From: Cadophora sp. MPI-SDFR-AT-0126
Taxonomy: Eukaryota > Ascomycota > Leotiomycetes > Helotiales > Ploettnerulaceae
Assembly (NCBI GenBank): GCA_020747065.1
Contig: JAGMVK010000011.1
Location: forward strand, 1,612,001 to 1,676,000
Reading direction: 5' to 3'
Length of the DNA stretch: 64,000 nt
The notes under the pieces were generated by a model that made no database searches, was not told the origin of the DNA, and worked only from the letters and a program-made list of their open reading frames with translations. This document shows, in pieces, positions 31,104-41,215 of this stretch. Both the position numbers and the translations under genes were made by a program. Positions within the stretch are counted from its first letter, which is position 1. Every line of letters begins with the position of its first letter.

Positions 31104-32645
31104 TCATCCACGACCAAATCTCCGATCAAAAAGCTTCAACACTCCCATCACACTCGCAGCCTCGACTTCCATCGGAGCACGACCTGGGTGAGCAGGAGGC
31201 GTAGCATGCAGTCTTCCCAGCCACGTACTCAGCTCGTCACTAGCCTGCTCAAAGTTCTTATGCGTAGAAAGCGTCTTATACGTATCTGCACACGACAAGC
31301 TTGGAGGAGGTTGAGAGGGTGCAGCAACAGGAAGGGACTTGCAGCAGCCTCCTCCGCTGGCATTACCGCCACAGCAACCGTCTGGGACAGAGCCGCCAGC
31401 TGCGTGAATAGCTGCTAAGGAGCGGCAGAAGAGACCAGATTTAGGATCGGATTGGCATTGCTGACATGTTCCGGGGCCGTCAGCGCATGAGTTTGCTGTG
31501 GCGGCGTTGAAGGGTCGGTGCATTTGGAGGGGTTGGAGGGAAGGAAGTTTTCTGGATGGAGCTTCGGCATCGGTGTCTGAGAGTGGGGGTGTGACTTCGT
31601 TGAGTAGAGGAGCGAGACGATTGTCGTCATGATGTTCTTGATTGGCAGTATTGGTTGCGGCAGCAGCTGCTGCTTCGGCACACATACAATAGGTGCCTTC
31701 TTCACAAAAGCCGCATGATTCTCCAGGTGGTCGATGACTTGTCTGGATGACGACTTCCTGAGATTGTACAGGCTTTGATGAGAATTGTGCTGTGAAGTCG
31801 ATCTCAAGTGGTGTCGATGGTTCTGACTGGCGTTGACGCTTCTCGGCATATGGCTCTGATGGCGAGTGTGGTCTCTTCAACTCTTGTTGAGGGATATCAG
31901 CCGCTCCCTTGATAGTCGCCTCCAAACACTCGCAGTGAGTATCAGGACTACACTTGCCACATCCGGATGAAGAGATAGCCATAGCTTGCTCAACACAAGC
32001 ACAACTACTTGTAGACGTGCATCCACCACATCCAATGTTAGACTCGGGCTCAGGAGCGGCATATTGCTGTGCTTCGGGAGCCTTTGGCTCGTTGTGTCGA
32101 AGATGCCGAGGTGGAAGTGGGACAGCATTTGTTCCTATTGTTCGAGCACCATTCCGAAGGTACGACAACTCTGCAAGAGCAGCCTCCTTCTCCTTTCTCT
32201 CGTACTCCGCGATTCGATCCAAGGTATCACACCGGACTCTCCAAGAATGTATCTCCCCACTGAACCTCTCGATATCTGCCTCGAGCTTGCCAATCTTGTT
32301 CCTCAAGTCAGACTCTCGCTTCAGATAATCTTCCTTGACCTCCTCGAGCTGCTCCTCTAGCTCTCCCACTCTCGCAGCACGTCTTTCTCGGAATGCACGT
32401 TGAGCAGCTCGATTCTGAGCCTTGCGCTTCGTCGGCGGGGTATCGGTGGCGGGCTTGCGGCCAGGCTTCGGGCGTGGCGGAATGATCCATTCCTTGCGCG
32501 TCACCATAGTTAGCGTACCTGCAGCAGGAGCAAGAGAGTTCATGTTGGCAGCATTGTAGTTCTGAATGGCGAGTGATGGAGGGGCTGGTGCGAGAGCTGG
32601 GGGTGAACCCGCGGAGGAGGGTGTTGACACTGCAGGTGACGCCAT
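31104..32645 (-). CDS. hapX: bZIP iron-homeostasis regulator HapX
   Basis: HapX works with the CCAAT-binding complex to repress iron-consuming pathways and favour uptake during iron starvation, and activates vacuolar iron storage in excess. This is a single exon of 513 residues from the ATG at 32645. The Hap4-like CBC-interaction motif RKEWIIPPRPKPGRKP is at about residues 50-65. The bZIP basic region KRKAQNRAAQRAFRERRAAR is at about 73-92, followed by a leucine-zipper/coiled coil to about 165. Cysteine-rich regions that could sense Fe-S clusters follow: CGGC-x5-CAC, CGKC-x5-CEC, CGFC-x5-CMC, a CQQC-containing block, and a Gly-rich GCCGG/GGCC block. A nuclear role is expected. The long upstream intergenic region and a GATA site at -190 fit regulation by an SreA-like repressor. 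Confidence 0.95.
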   Translation of the reverse strand: MASPAVSTPSSAGSPPALAPAPPSLAIQNYNAANMNSLAPAAGTLTMVTRKEWIIPPRPKPGRKPATDTPPTKRKAQNRAAQRAFRERRAARVGELEEQLEEVKEDYLKRESDLRNKIGKLEADIERFSGEIHSWRVRCDTLDRIAEYERKEKEAALAELSYLRNGARTIGTNAVPLPPRHLRHNEPKAPEAQQYAAPEPESNIGCGGCTSTSSCACVEQAMAISSSGCGKCSPDTHCECLEATIKGAADIPQQELKRPHSPSEPYAEKRQRQSEPSTPLEIDFTAQFSSKPVQSQEVVIQTSHRPPGESCGFCEEGTYCMCAEAAAAAATNTANQEHHDDNRLAPLLNEVTPPLSDTDAEAPSRKLPSLQPLQMHRPFNAATANSCADGPGTCQQCQSDPKSGLFCRSLAAIHAAGGSVPDGCCGGNASGGGCCKSLPVAAPSQPPPSLSCADTYKTLSTHKNFEQASDELSTWLGRLHATPPAHPGRAPMEVEAASVMGVLKLFDRRFGRG

Positions 32646-33703
32646 GTCGCTAGTGAAGATTCTGCGGTTGAGATATCTGCTGATGAATGTGAAGAAAAAA
32701 GCTCCGAACTGATCTGAGGCAATTGCAGAGCGACCATCAAGGGTCAATGAGGCTGCAAATGCTCTTCTGCAGGCCTGTGAGGCGTAGATAAATCGGAGCA
32801 ATGAGGAAGAAGGAACGAAAGAGGTGAAAGGATCTTATCAGATCAGATTAGACAAGAAAATACGCTAAGGAAGACACTAGTGAGTATGCCGAGATCGGAA
32901 GAACAAGAACCCCCTCACGAACTCTCGGCATCTTTTTTTTCAGAGCAGCAGAAGTCAGGTCATGAATGGCTTGAGTGAGCATTCTGTTGGTGATATATGG
33001 ATACAATTGACCATTGTGTCCGATTTCAAGTCAGTGATGACGAATGCCGCGCAGACAGGGGAGAATCAAAAATATTTTTCACAGGTCCTAAGACTCAGCT
33101 TTCGGGACCGAAGGTTACAGAGCCTGGGCACCACATTGTTGACGGGGCTGGAGATGAACATTTCGCCGGAGAGAAGCCCGCTAAGAAAGCGCTTTGGATT
33201 CTTAGAATTGCTGTCAAAAAGTTTACGATCATTAGAGACCAATTTATAAATTTGAAGTCACTAGAATGTTTGGCCAATTTCCAGAATATCTTGTCAGAGG
33301 CTTGGGAGCGCATCCAAATGCCTCCATCAGTTCCGACCCACCGATCTATTCCTAGGCGGCGTTTCCACGCGACCAGTATAATTTCCTCCCCGAGTGCCAT
33401 TGTGAATTTCGGCTTTCAAATGAAGTTTGACACTGTGAGCATTTCTGCCTTGTAAGGAAAGGCGGAAAGATAACTTGACGGGAAACGAGAGTGATCCAAC
33501 TTCTTGTCTAAAACTTCATAGGAATGCTCTACTCAATAAAATAAGAGGCGAATGAAAGTAGTCCAGGTAGCTAACTCATAATTTGTTGGCTACTCATAAG
33601 AAGCTCAGGTTCAAGGAGCAAAAAGTCTAGCATAAAAACCACCCGAGACGGTAAAGAGCCAGAAGCCACGCAGATATAGGACAAGATAAAGCACAACGCT
33701 GTC
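32646..33703. other. hapX upstream region
   Basis: About 1 kb of presumed hapX promoter and leader. CCAAT boxes occur near 33239-33243 and 33274, and a GATA-type motif lies at 32835-32843. No supported protein gene. Confidence 0.45.
32835..32843 (-). promoter_or_regulatory. SreA-type GATA site upstream of hapX
   Basis: On the hapX coding strand the sequence is ATCTGATAA, an exact match to the fungal SreA/Sre1 iron-responsive consensus ATCWGATAA. It lies about 190 bp upstream of the hapX ATG. In Aspergillus, hapX is repressed by SreA when iron is sufficient, so position and sequence agree with that circuit. Occupancy is inferred. Confidence 0.65.
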
Positions 33704-33822
33704 ACATACGACCATAGATTGAAGAAAATAGGGCATCCCGTCCGCTCTGCCAAACTCAAGCTTCAAATCGGTGGATTAGTAGTTGGGTGGGTGACCACCA
33801 GCGAATACCCACTGTTGTATGT
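33704..33822 (+). rRNA. 5S ribosomal RNA
   Basis: A 119-base stretch starts with ACATACGACCATAG and ends TGTTGTATGT, so the terminal stem closes. Internal landmarks are those of ascomycete 5S: GGGCATCCCGTCCGCTC, GTAGTTGGGTGGGTGACCAC and CAGCGAATACCC. GATTGAAG can pair with CTTCAAATC to form helix II, which argues for a functional copy. It is read by RNA polymerase III from internal promoter elements and is followed directly by a 21-T run. Isolated placement agrees with the dispersed 5S genes of many filamentous ascomycetes. Confidence 0.92.
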
Positions 33823-33824
33823 AA

Positions 33825-33845
33825 TTTTTTTTTTTTTTTTTTTTT
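33825..33845 (+). terminator. Pol III terminator, T21 run
   Basis: Twenty-one consecutive T residues start two bases after the 5S 3' end. Four or more T residues suffice for Pol III termination, so this run is unusually long. Confidence 0.8.
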
Positions 33846-36280
33846 GGTGGCTCTCGAAACTTTTGCGAAGGAGGGGGACGAGACTTGGCAGTCAGCCTGC
33901 CATCATACGCCTCAGGACCTCCACATGTGCTTGGCACAGGTGCTCTGTTGTTGTACTAACTCACTTGAAATGCCACTGATATCTTCGATACATCAAACAG
34001 CTTGAGCCAACCTCTCCAACGCTGGGTAGAATGAACATGCTTCGCACAAACGATGGCTGAGTCTCGCGTTTGGCTCTGTTTGCCTCTCGTTTATCTACCC
34101 CACAGACCCAGAAATTATAGAACTATTCCCCAAATAATGGTGCATGATTTTCGGCAGCCTCTCGACACGAGTTGTGCCCAAGGGTATTGGGCAACATTGT
34201 TCACAGATGGTATTGGCCGTTCTGTAAGGCCTTCGCTCGTCCGCCCGCTTGATATGAATCGTTGAATGCTCGCTTAACTTGCTCAATGTTCGAGCTATAC
34301 CGCGCTTCCTTCGCTCAGACGGCTTCGCAATCTCAATTTACCAGAACTTGTACCGATGCAAATTCGTCAGGATATCAGTGACATCTGAGGAACCGGCGTT
34401 GTTTAGTTCTTGAGGGACTCTTCATAGATTCCTGGCGGTTGGTGCTGGAGGTGGAGATCACGATTGTGGTCCAGCTGGTGGAGGACGCAGTTCAGTCCAT
34501 GTTACAGAGCCTATAGAATTCTTGGAGCTGTAGGCACAGTCATGGTGCTTTTCCGTAGCTTTTGTGGGGTTGTTTTTCTCCTTGGTGGAAGCTGGTATTG
34601 GGTGTTCTGATCATAAAGTCTGTCTTACCTGAGACTGGTGGTTGTTAGTCAGCCGTGGATTTCTGATCCAGCGGGCTCTGAAGATATCCTGCTGCATATC
34701 AGGGTGCGGCGTAGCTGGTATTTCACCTCTAGTTATCAAAAGACCAGATACTGCTGCATACGAAGATTCGCTTGAGGGTCGGAACTGGTGACTCTTGTGG
34801 ACAGTCGGCGGAAGTATTCGAGCAACAGCTTGCTTCTTGTTTGCCTGGTGATCGATTCTTCACGGCATTGGGTAGGTCTCCCTCCATGGGTTTGATGAAA
34901 AGTTGAAAACCTCATCTTATATATGTGCCTCGGAGACCTTGGGCGATTTCGGGTGTCTCGTCTCTCGTGGCCGTTTTCCTTTCTGGGAGACATGGCGCTC
35001 TCCAATAGATTCAGAGACAGATCGGGCATTGCATCAGCCCTCGAGATGCGATTGAGATTGAAGACTGGACAGGAAGTGAAGTCAGTCTATTCTTACTTGT
35101 AGAGGGGAGACTCGTCCTAAATGGGCAGTAAAAGAGGGGACATGGCCTTGTTCCTCAAACGGGACACCAGCCAGTGAGATGAGAAGCTCGGGACTTGTGC
35201 CTAAGTGCAATGCTCAACGCCTGGCCCGGCACTTCATTCAGGCACTTACTTCTTCTCCCTTTCCAGAACTCGTCATCAAATCCAGACGGTTCATCCAGGC
35301 CCTGGCTGGGCAACGTACGATTTTTGTGCTTGGCATGTCGCTCATATCCTTTCCCTGTGGAGATCTCACACGCATACGCCTGCAATTCAAGCCGGGTGGG
35401 TGCATCATCAGCCGCGGTGGATTTTGGGGTGGCGGGATCGTTTTCTCCTTGGAGTTCCGCAAGCCCCTTTTCTCATGTCGTGTACATATCAGGATCCCGT
35501 CATTTATTCTGGGTGTCACTATAATTTCTCTCCTATTTTCGTCCGCCTCCGACAAGCGAGCCAATAGCCAACTGTTGAAACGGCAACAAGCACTCTCTCC
35601 CTTGCTCGCCTCAACCTTCCAAGATCCACAGCAACGATCTCCGACGCTCCTCAAACCTCGCATCTCAGACAACACAGCAGAGTGGCCTGAGTCGCCCTCG
35701 CACCACAGGCCCCAGTGATTCAAAACATCGCCAGAGCCGTCGCAAATGGCGGGCACTCCCACCAAAACACGCCCTAATCACCGCGGGCTCCCGTCCCTGA
35801 AACGTCAAGACGTCGCGGCCTCTGAGAAATCGCACCACTCGTGCCACTCGTTAAGCCTCAAAGTTCCGAAGTACAATCCAATATAATCATTTTGCATGCC
35901 CGGTTCGAATGCCTTGTTGTTACTTCTCGACGTGCATATCCATCGCTTTTTGACTTTTCTCTTCTCTTCTTCTGCTTCTGTCACTTTCTAATCTTTGGTG
36001 GCGTAACGTTATTTTTTCGGTGTCGTCTGTTGAGCGGATACTTTCAATTCTTACCTTATCGCCTTTTTTATTATCGCTGTGGGCAGTCCTCAAAGTCAAC
36101 GCCAAGAACAGAAGTCAAAGTGTGCATCGAAGTCTATTCAGTCATACCATCCGTACACTACACACGCACTCATCGAAGCGGCCTCTGTGTGGCCACTAAA
36201 TCTCCTCGCCGAACCATCGGTACCTCTACGCCCTCGAGTCAAGCCAAACATCTCCTCACATCACATCCCGATCCTTCATC
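33846..36280. other. Intergenic region with uncertain frames
   Basis: About 2.4 kb. A plus-strand frame from an ATG at 35179 to 35718 (179 codons) and a minus-strand frame 35238-35765 overlap almost fully and neither has recognisable motifs, so I do not call either. The last 400 bases are probably promoter and leader of the small membrane-protein gene. Confidence 0.35.
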
Positions 36281-36496
36281 ATGGGTCAAGCATTCTCAGG
36301 GCCAAATGCCTTCAAGTTCTTTGGCTTCACACCAGAAGCGACAGCAGTTCTACAAAGGACGCCGATGCTACTCGTCATCTTGGTTCTGGTGCTGTTTTCC
36401 ATGATAGGACTGGGTCTATTAGCGTTCTACATCCACATTGTCACCAACAGGCCATACAAGAAACCTAAGCCGGTGAAAGGGGCAGCGAAGAAATAA
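36281..36496 (+). CDS. Small single-pass membrane protein, possible N-myristoylation
   Basis: A 71-residue single-exon protein that I cannot assign to a named family. It starts MGQAFSGPNAFKFFGFTPEA: Gly2 and Ser6 fit the N-myristoyltransferase pattern. A transmembrane helix follows at about residues 30-50 (LLVILVLVLFSMIGLGLLAF). The tail is short and Lys-rich (RPYKKPKPVKGAAKK), so by the positive-inside rule the C-terminus is probably cytosolic. Coherent hydrophobic, basic and lipid-signal organisation and good start context support a real gene despite its size. The long pyrimidine-rich upstream region could be its leader. Confidence 0.65.
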   Translation: MGQAFSGPNAFKFFGFTPEATAVLQRTPMLLVILVLVLFSMIGLGLLAFYIHIVTNRPYKKPKPVKGAAKK

Positions 36497-36956
36497 GGGG
36501 GTGGATGAGGTGGATGGAGTCAAAGGATGATCAGAGGAAAGGAGGCAGGAAGAAAGGTCAGCGCATCATCGAAATATAGACGGGTATGGTTGGGGATAGG
36601 ATTGGGACGACTACGCTTCACGGTCCAAGACGGACGACTAGAGTGAGGCAAACGTGCGGGCCACCCTTGCTATTCCTATGGTCTTGGACGATTGTATATA
36701 TTTTGTCTACAGGTGTTGGGGCGGTGTCATCGGGATAGCGAGCGAGCGATCCTTGAGTTGTGTCTTTGTGAGAGGTAGTTTTGGCATCATTGTCTAATCT
36801 CACATCTATTCTCACACTTTTGAACTCTGTACATGCTATCTATTGTCTCCCTCCAACAGGGGATTTTGGAGTATGATGCCATTCTCGATACTGCCAGATG
36901 GCGCTCCATCTCTTAATAATGTCTAGAAGTCCTCATTCGCCTAACATCAGAAACAC
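36497..36956. other. Convergent 3' region
   Basis: 3' flanks of the small membrane-protein gene and the Ayr1-like SDR gene. Nothing else supported. Confidence 0.4.
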
Positions 36957-37849
36957 TTACTTCTGACCTGCTACAGCTTTGGCGATAACATCCAACCCCG
37001 TAATCTTCATCACCATCCCATCCGTAATCCAACTCGGCAACATAACTAACCAGCTAATAAAATACGCACTCCCACCCCTCCAAACCACCTTTGGCGTACT
37101 GCCCCTTAACAAATCACCCACGACATCACTAGCCCACGTCTCCATCGGCACGGCATCCTTCGCAAAATCCTTCCCACTCATCGCTCTTTCAACTCTCTCC
37201 TTTGCAACCTCATACAAGCTCCCTTTCGGCAGCACCCAGGTATTTCCACTTCCCATATTCGTATTCGCAAGACCGCTTTTCAAATCCACGACCCTGACGC
37301 CAAAGGGTGCGAGTTCAAGCCGCAAGGTATCGGAGTACATTGCCATGGCGGCTTTTGAAGCATTATACGTTGCCTGCCATGGCAATGCAAGGACAGACAC
37401 CACGGAAGTATGATTCGCTATAATGCCCTCTGACTTCAGCAGCAGCGGGAGGAACCCTTGCGTGACGGCTAGGTATGACCAAACGTTCAAATCGAACAGC
37501 TCTTTTGCCTTCGGGATTGAGATGTCTGAGATGGGTGAGGCGTACATGGCGCCTGCGTTATTGACGAGGATGTCGAGGGAGGGAACCTGGAATACGCATT
37601 CGGCGATTGAGGATGAAGAGAGGACGTCGAGGGTTAGTGTTTGGATACCTAGAGAGGCGAGATGGGACATCTTGGAGGGGTTGCGAGCTGTAGCGTACAC
37701 GTGGAGACCGGCTTGATGAAAAGCGATAGCTAGAGCGGCGCCTGAATCAAGAGGTCAGTATCGTCCAGAAGAGAGGAAAGGGAGAGTGCCGTACCTAAAG
37801 TACCGTCTGAACAGCCTGTTATGAGGATTGTCCGTTTGGGGTTGGTCAT
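36957..37849 (-). CDS. Short-chain dehydrogenase, Ayr1-like
   Basis: 279 residues from exons 37849-37795 and 37741-36957, joined over a 53-bp intron. The N-terminus RTILITGCSDGTLGAALAIA has the cofactor Gly motif in the variant form of Ayr1-type enzymes (1-acyl-dihydroxyacetone-phosphate reductase). LDILVNNAGAMY, the Ser region HTSVVSVLALPW and YNASKAA (YxxxK) follow. Near the C-terminus FISWLVMLPSWITDGMVM is hydrophobic, compatible with association with ER or lipid droplets. Ayr1 itself reduces acyl-DHAP in phosphatidic-acid synthesis. Fungal genomes hold many paralogs, so the substrate is not certain. Confidence 0.88.
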
Positions 37850-39542
37850 GATGGATCGATCAATGGATCAAGGCCGAGTCCTGTGCTGAATGTCGACTCG
37901 ATGACACTGCCAAAATGGACAACAATTTAGGCTTGAGCTATATCTTGGAAGTGCTGAATCCTGCTCTTAGGATGTGAAGATAGCAAAAATAAACACAGGA
38001 AGACAGGTACTTGACATATCCTAAGTCTCCCTTCACTTCAATGTTTGGAAACATCGAATCAGCCCGAGCCCGACTCTCATCGGGACAAACATTTATCCAC
38101 TTAACGCACAATAGCACCGAATCATTGCAATATGACACCATAAAAGTACTGAATCATACGTGATTCTGACAGAACTCATGGATTTGAGGAGAGATACAAC
38201 GATTTAAGCGAGAAGTGCTCCATCCGCGAAGGAAATTCTGACATTTCTGACATTTCTGACCAGCTTCTGACAATTCCAGAAATTATCCGGGCACAAAAAG
38301 AAATATACTTGGTTGAACAACGAGAAAGGAGGACATGTCTTAGATTACAACAATCGTGAGCAGTTGAGGAAATGGCGACTGGTTGCGCCTACCTGGTGCG
38401 CTTCGCTTCAGGTTCAGATTTCTCTCCCTTCAACTGTCGTCAACTCAACCACAGCGAGCACAAGTTTGCATCAACGTTGCATCCGCAACCACCACTGTCC
38501 TGCGAAAGAGATAAAGCAGCCTAAAGAGACATACAGTCGAGAGCGCTCATGCTGTGTTGGACAACTTTTCCTCTCCGCGTGCTCTCAAGCCTTATATCTG
38601 CTCATCTTGAATTTTCTCTGGGACTAAGTTTCTCACCAGATACCTCTCAAAGGTCCTCAACTGCGGTTTGCAACTTGACTTCCACTTCATTGTCATCCTG
38701 TCAACCACGTTTCTGTCCATGGAAGGTTATTTTCAGAGTCCCTACTGCAGCTGTTCCTCATTCTCGTTCTTGCTCGAATTTTCGTCAAGCTTTAGTCCAA
38801 CTACCTTGTTTCCTAATTTCTACTTCCTTTTCCATTCTCAGACGACGGCATCTAGCTTCAATTTTCTAGCCAGGCAGGATTGTGTTCGTGCGTGCTACAA
38901 GGAATAATCCCATAAGGAGTCTTGCAAGCAAAACAAAAAGTATTCCAGCCCATCGTCTGCCAATTTCAAAAACACTCTCTCTCAATGAGCTCCTGTGCAT
39001 TCTTATCCCCGAATGATGTCAAAGTCGAACACGAACACGAACACGCAATCTACATATTACTTGGCAAAGGCTGAATAAAAGACAACCAGCTGTACACTTT
39101 TAATGTGAAAGGCACCGCCTCCATCACTGCCTGCTCGTCGCTGATTCGACGGCGTATTCGGGTTCAGATTATGTGGGGCTCGCCAGACCAAAACACCAGT
39201 TTTCGGTTAGCTCCAGGTCCAACTTCACTCACTCTTCACTTTTCAGACGAACTGTTATCGGACATTGTCTGGAGACAAAGTATAGCTCAGCCAATGGAAA
39301 GTTGCTTAACCCTAGACGCGTATCCGGTTTGGAAGTCAGTCTGCGGCCGAGATATGCGAAGGTAAGCAAGCTGCTGCAAGCTTCGAGCTTGGAGCTTGAA
39401 GCTCTGTAATTTCAGGACAATATATAAACAGAAAGTCATATCTCCTGTCTTCTCTTTCTCATCTACACCACTATTATATCACATCCTACATTTCCAACTC
39501 ATCACTTCAGCTATCCTTCCACCACCTGACTACTCATTCAAC
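37850..39542. other. Divergent intergenic region
   Basis: About 1.7 kb between the Ayr1-like gene and the erg6-like gene. A direct repeat of TCTGACATT lies near 38239-38265, flanked by GAAATT and AGAAATT. A TATATAAA element sits at about 39421-39428, 115 bp before the erg6-like ATG. No supported protein gene. Confidence 0.4.
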
Positions 39543-41215
39543 ATGTCTGAATTCCCCATGAAAGAAGACCACGAGCGCGACGCTGCCTTCAGCAAAGTCA
39601 TGCACGGCAAATCCGGCGAGGAGAAATCGGCTTTCATGGCTATGCTGAAGAAAGATTCCGGGTCGCAAGGTGCTGCTGCAGATGCTTACTTCAAGCATTG
39701 GGATAATAAGGACGCGAAGATTGAGACGGAGAAGGATCGTTTGGTGGGAATTGTCTTTTCTCACTTCTTCAGATAGCTCTCACACCCCACGCAATCTAAC
39801 ACTGGAGCGTAGGAACGAAAAGAAGATTATGCCAACCTGACTAGAAAGTAGGTTTTCTGACTCGCCGCTCTCTTCCCTCTCCCTACATAGCAATTAGATA
39901 TACCAAGAGACATCGCTAACACAAATTCATCTAGCTACTACGACCTCGCAACTGGTCTCTACGAAGAAGCCTGGGGCCAATCCTTCCACTTCTGCCGATT
40001 CGCAGCCAATGAACCCTTCCACCAAGCCATCGCCCGCCACGAACATTATCTCGCAGCACGAATCGGACTGAAGAGCGGCATGAAAGTCCTCGACGTAGGC
40101 TGTGGAGTCGGTGGACCAGCAAGAGAGATCGCACGGTTTGCAGACTGCCATGTCACTGGCCTGAATATCAACGACTATCAGATCCAGAGAGCGACTCGAG
40201 CGGCGGGTATTTGTGGTATGGCTGATCAATTGAAGTTTGTGAAGGGAGATTTCATGGTATGTCGCGTCTCTACTCTATTTACCTTATGTTCTGCTCTATT
40301 GAGCTTCTAGTACCTCGATACCTCACACATTCAAGTCCCAGGCCAGACAAAAAACAAGTGAGAAAGCAGCTAACAAAGCCAACAGCAAATGCCTTTCCCC
40401 GATAACTCCTTCGACGCTGTTTACGCCATCGAAGCCACCGTCCACGCCCCCAGCCTCGCAGGCGTCTATTCAGAGATCTTCCGCGTTCTCAAACCCGGTG
40501 GCATCTTCGGCGTCTACGAAGTAAGTTTCACTGCCTCCTCAACCGATCATCCAGTTCCACTATCACCATGATACCAGTGGAAATTTCGTCTCTCTTGTGC
40601 TTCACGCAGTTACTAAAAGTCCTCTTACTGATACCGCTTCCCTTCCAGTGGCTCATGACCGATGAATACGACCCCACCAACCCCACGCACCGCACCATCC
40701 GTCTAGACATCGAACAAGGTGACGGTATCGCAAACATGGTACGGACACGGCAAGCCCGCTTTCTCATACGTTTCTTTGGCTCGGGACTCAGAAATTGTCC
40801 TGAGATATGTCTCATCCAATTCCTAGACATTCCTAACGAGCAATCACTAACCCCCATCACCAATAGGTCCCCATCTCCGTAGCCCACGCCGCCATCACCA
40901 CCTCCGGCTTCACCCTCCTCCACGCCGAAGACCTCTCAACACGTCCCGACCCCACGCCATGGTACTACCCCCCTCGCCGGCGACTTCAAATATCTCGGCA
41001 GCATATGGGATTTCTTTACGATCTTCCGAATGACGTCGTTTGCGAGGGGAGCAGTGGAGGTTTTGCTGGGTGGGTTGGAGAGGTGCGGTGTTGCTCCGAG
41101 GGGCAGTGCGAGGACGGCAAAGAGTTTGGCGAGGGCGGCTGATGCTTTGGTACTTGGTGCGAGGGAGGGACTGTTTACGCCGATGTATTTGATGGTTGCG
41201 AGGAAGCCGGAGTGA
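39543..41215 (+). pseudogene. erg6: Sterol 24-C-methyltransferase-like gene, frameshifted
   Basis: Erg6 uses S-adenosylmethionine to methylate C-24 of zymosterol in ergosterol synthesis. Exons 39543-39743, 39813-39847, 39935-40256, 40386-40520, 40649-40738 and 40867-41215 reproduce the family: [23 protein letters not shown] motif [43 protein letters not shown] and YEWLMTDEYDP. In the last exon the frame runs through DPTPWYYP to a C5 run at 40969-40973. The remaining conserved part (LAGDFKYLGSIWDFFT to LFTPMYLMVARKPE) is in the +1 frame. One extra C explains the break. Without correction translation ends near 41139 with an unrelated tail. It may be a sequence error, a diverging paralog or a real pseudogene. 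Confidence 0.85.

Noticed and set aside
34736..35029. 97-codon minus-strand frame starting MPDLSLNLLESAMSPRK
   Set aside because: Real ATG but no recognisable domain, unclear splicing and isolated position; not enough to call a gene.
35179..35765. Two long overlapping open frames on opposite strands (about 175-180 codons each)
   Set aside because: Neither shows motifs, conserved composition or plausible flanking exons; overlapping antiparallel frames of this length arise by chance in GC-balanced DNA.
35895..35915. GGTTCGAATGCC resembling a tRNA B box
   Set aside because: Upstream sequence lacks an A box and cannot fold as a cloverleaf.
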